Made by a program: the position numbers and the translations under genes
Source of the DNA: an uncultured Streptococcus sp.
Lineage (GTDB): Bacteria; Bacillota; Bacilli; Lactobacillales; Streptococcaceae
Assembly (NCBI GenBank): GCA_902480035.1
Contig: CABSRC010000098.1
Location: 1 to 5,840 of the forward strand
Length of the DNA: 5,840 nt
Direction: 5' to 3'
The notes under the pieces: generated by a model
What the model was told of the DNA's origin: nothing
The model's database searches: none
The model's input: the letters and a program-made list of their open reading frames with translations, nothing else
In this document: positions 5,094 to 5,840 of the stretch, one piece after another
Position numbering within the stretch: position 1 is the first letter of the stretch
How the letters are laid out: each line of letters opens with the position of its first letter

Positions 5094-5840
5094 TTAATCT
5101 TTATAATAGCGCTTTTGGGCGTCTCTTTTGCGTCGATCTCGACTTTGTTTTTCAATCGAGAGAATGATGACAAGAATGAGAATCGGAATCAAAATCAGGA
5201 AGTGATCTAGCGAAAGCCATTTACTTTGCTTGGCAGTCGTCTTTTTTCCACTTGCTGTTTCTTTGACAAGCTCTGGCTTGGCCCCTTCTTCCACCTTCAT
5301 ATCATCTCGGATTCCTTCAGACAGAGTATAGAGACCATTATCCACTGTCAAATACCCATCTTTTACTGCAAGTGTGGGCTCTTTAGCTCCCTTTTTCACC
5401 GTTGCATAGAATGGTTTTTCGAGTGTATAGGTCTTGCCATCAATCTGCTGGACACCAGAATCCAATAATTTCTTATAGCCAAAATCTTTATAGGCTTTTT
5501 CGATCAAGGCATTCCCAAATGGGTGACGGTAGTATTCCCCATCTTGGTCTGCCCAATCTCCAACCCCCATGATCACAGCAATTAAGCGCTGATTGCCCCG
5601 TTTGATGGTCGCGATATAGTTGAAAGCTCCACGAGGACTTGATCCAGTTTTTAAACCATCCACACCTTTCAAAGCATACTTGGCTCCTGGCAATGAATAA
5701 TTGTAGGTATCAAAGGTTTCCTCATACGGAGTTCCTTTTTTGACCGTGACTTGAGCTTGATTGGTATAGTTTAAAATATCTGGGTATTGATTGATAAAAT
5801 GATAGACCAAAATCCCTAAATCACGCGCAGTTGTCTGGTT
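5094..5840 (-). CDS. dacA: D-alanyl-D-alanine carboxypeptidase (DacA/PBP3 type), C-terminal part
   Basis: The frame is open through the right edge, giving the last 248 residues; the true start and the catalytic SxxK lie outside the window. Visible parts: a segment starting NQTTARDLGILVYH that fits the region just after the SxN motif, then the third penicillin-binding motif KTG at partial residues 64-66 (GLKTGSSPRGAFNY). A PBP5-type C-terminal beta domain follows at about 120-205 (from KKLLDSGV to AKPELVKE). The enzyme removes the terminal D-Ala of peptidoglycan stem peptides outside the membrane, limiting cross-linking. A hydrophobic segment at about 214-229 and a basic tail of 19 residues (RDRRKRDAQKR) form what looks like a membrane-spanning anchor rather than only an amphipathic helix. 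A TTG at 5810 is internal and not the start, because conserved sequence continues upstream of it. The family call is secure; whether this is the main dacA or a second paralogue is not clear. Confidence 0.9.
   Translation of the reverse strand, partial: NQTTARDLGILVYHFINQYPDILNYTNQAQVTVKKGTPYEETFDTYNYSLPGAKYALKGVDGLKTGSSPRGAFNYIATIKRGNQRLIAVIMGVGDWADQDGEYYRHPFGNALIEKAYKDFGYKKLLDSGVQQIDGKTYTLEKPFYATVKKGAKEPTLAVKDGYLTVDNGLYTLSEGIRDDMKVEEGAKPELVKETASGKKTTAKQSKWLSLDHFLILIPILILVIILSIEKQSRDRRKRDAQKRYYKD

Noticed and set aside
5226..5468. Plus-strand open frame of 80 codons antisense to dacA
   Set aside because: It lies opposite the conserved PBP5-type C-terminal domain and its Cys/Phe-rich product shows no family features.
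5808..5810. TTG at 5810 as the start of the carboxypeptidase
   Set aside because: The frame stays open to the window edge and the upstream residues (NQTTARDLGI) match the conserved domain, so the gene begins outside the window.

Overview
The window looks like chromosomal DNA of a low-GC streptococcus of the viridans type (mitis/sanguinis/parasanguinis neighbourhood). The main evidence is the block coiA - pepF - O-methyltransferase in the order known from Streptococcus pneumoniae, where prsA usually follows. CoiA, PepF and the methyltransferase N-terminus all read like streptococcal orthologues. The species cannot be fixed from the sequence alone. Every gene is on the minus strand, so transcription runs from high to low coordinates.

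Layout in the direction of transcription. At 5840-5094 is the 3' part of a D-alanyl-D-alanine carboxypeptidase (DacA/PBP3 type), with the KTG motif, a C-terminal PBP5-like domain and a membrane anchor. A hairpin at 5061-5089 follows its stop. At 5022-3850 is a 12-helix major facilitator transporter of the LacY/phenylpropionate-permease-like branch, closed by a strong hairpin terminator at 3774-3814. At 3682-3101 is a small Ser/Thr-rich lipoprotein of unknown function. It has its own near-consensus sigma-A promoter, whose -35 lies inside a perfect 13-bp dyad. A terminator at 3067-3094 separates it from coiA (3027-2077), a late competence gene for processing incoming DNA. pepF (2004-202), a zinc oligoendopeptidase, follows after 72 bases that hold its own extended -10 promoter. 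One base after pepF stops, the O-methyltransferase starts; it runs off the left edge.

The genes fall into at least three transcription units: dacA (perhaps with the transporter), the lipoprotein, and coiA-pepF-methyltransferase. All intergenic gaps are under 170 bases and hold only promoters, ribosome binding sites and hairpins. I see no tRNA, rRNA, insertion sequence, CRISPR array or phage gene.

I do not see a wholly new system. The points most worth a second look are regulatory: an upstream sequence that could mask the pepF ribosome binding site only in read-through mRNA from coiA; two imperfect competence (cin/com) boxes before coiA; and an operator-like dyad on the lipoprotein promoter.
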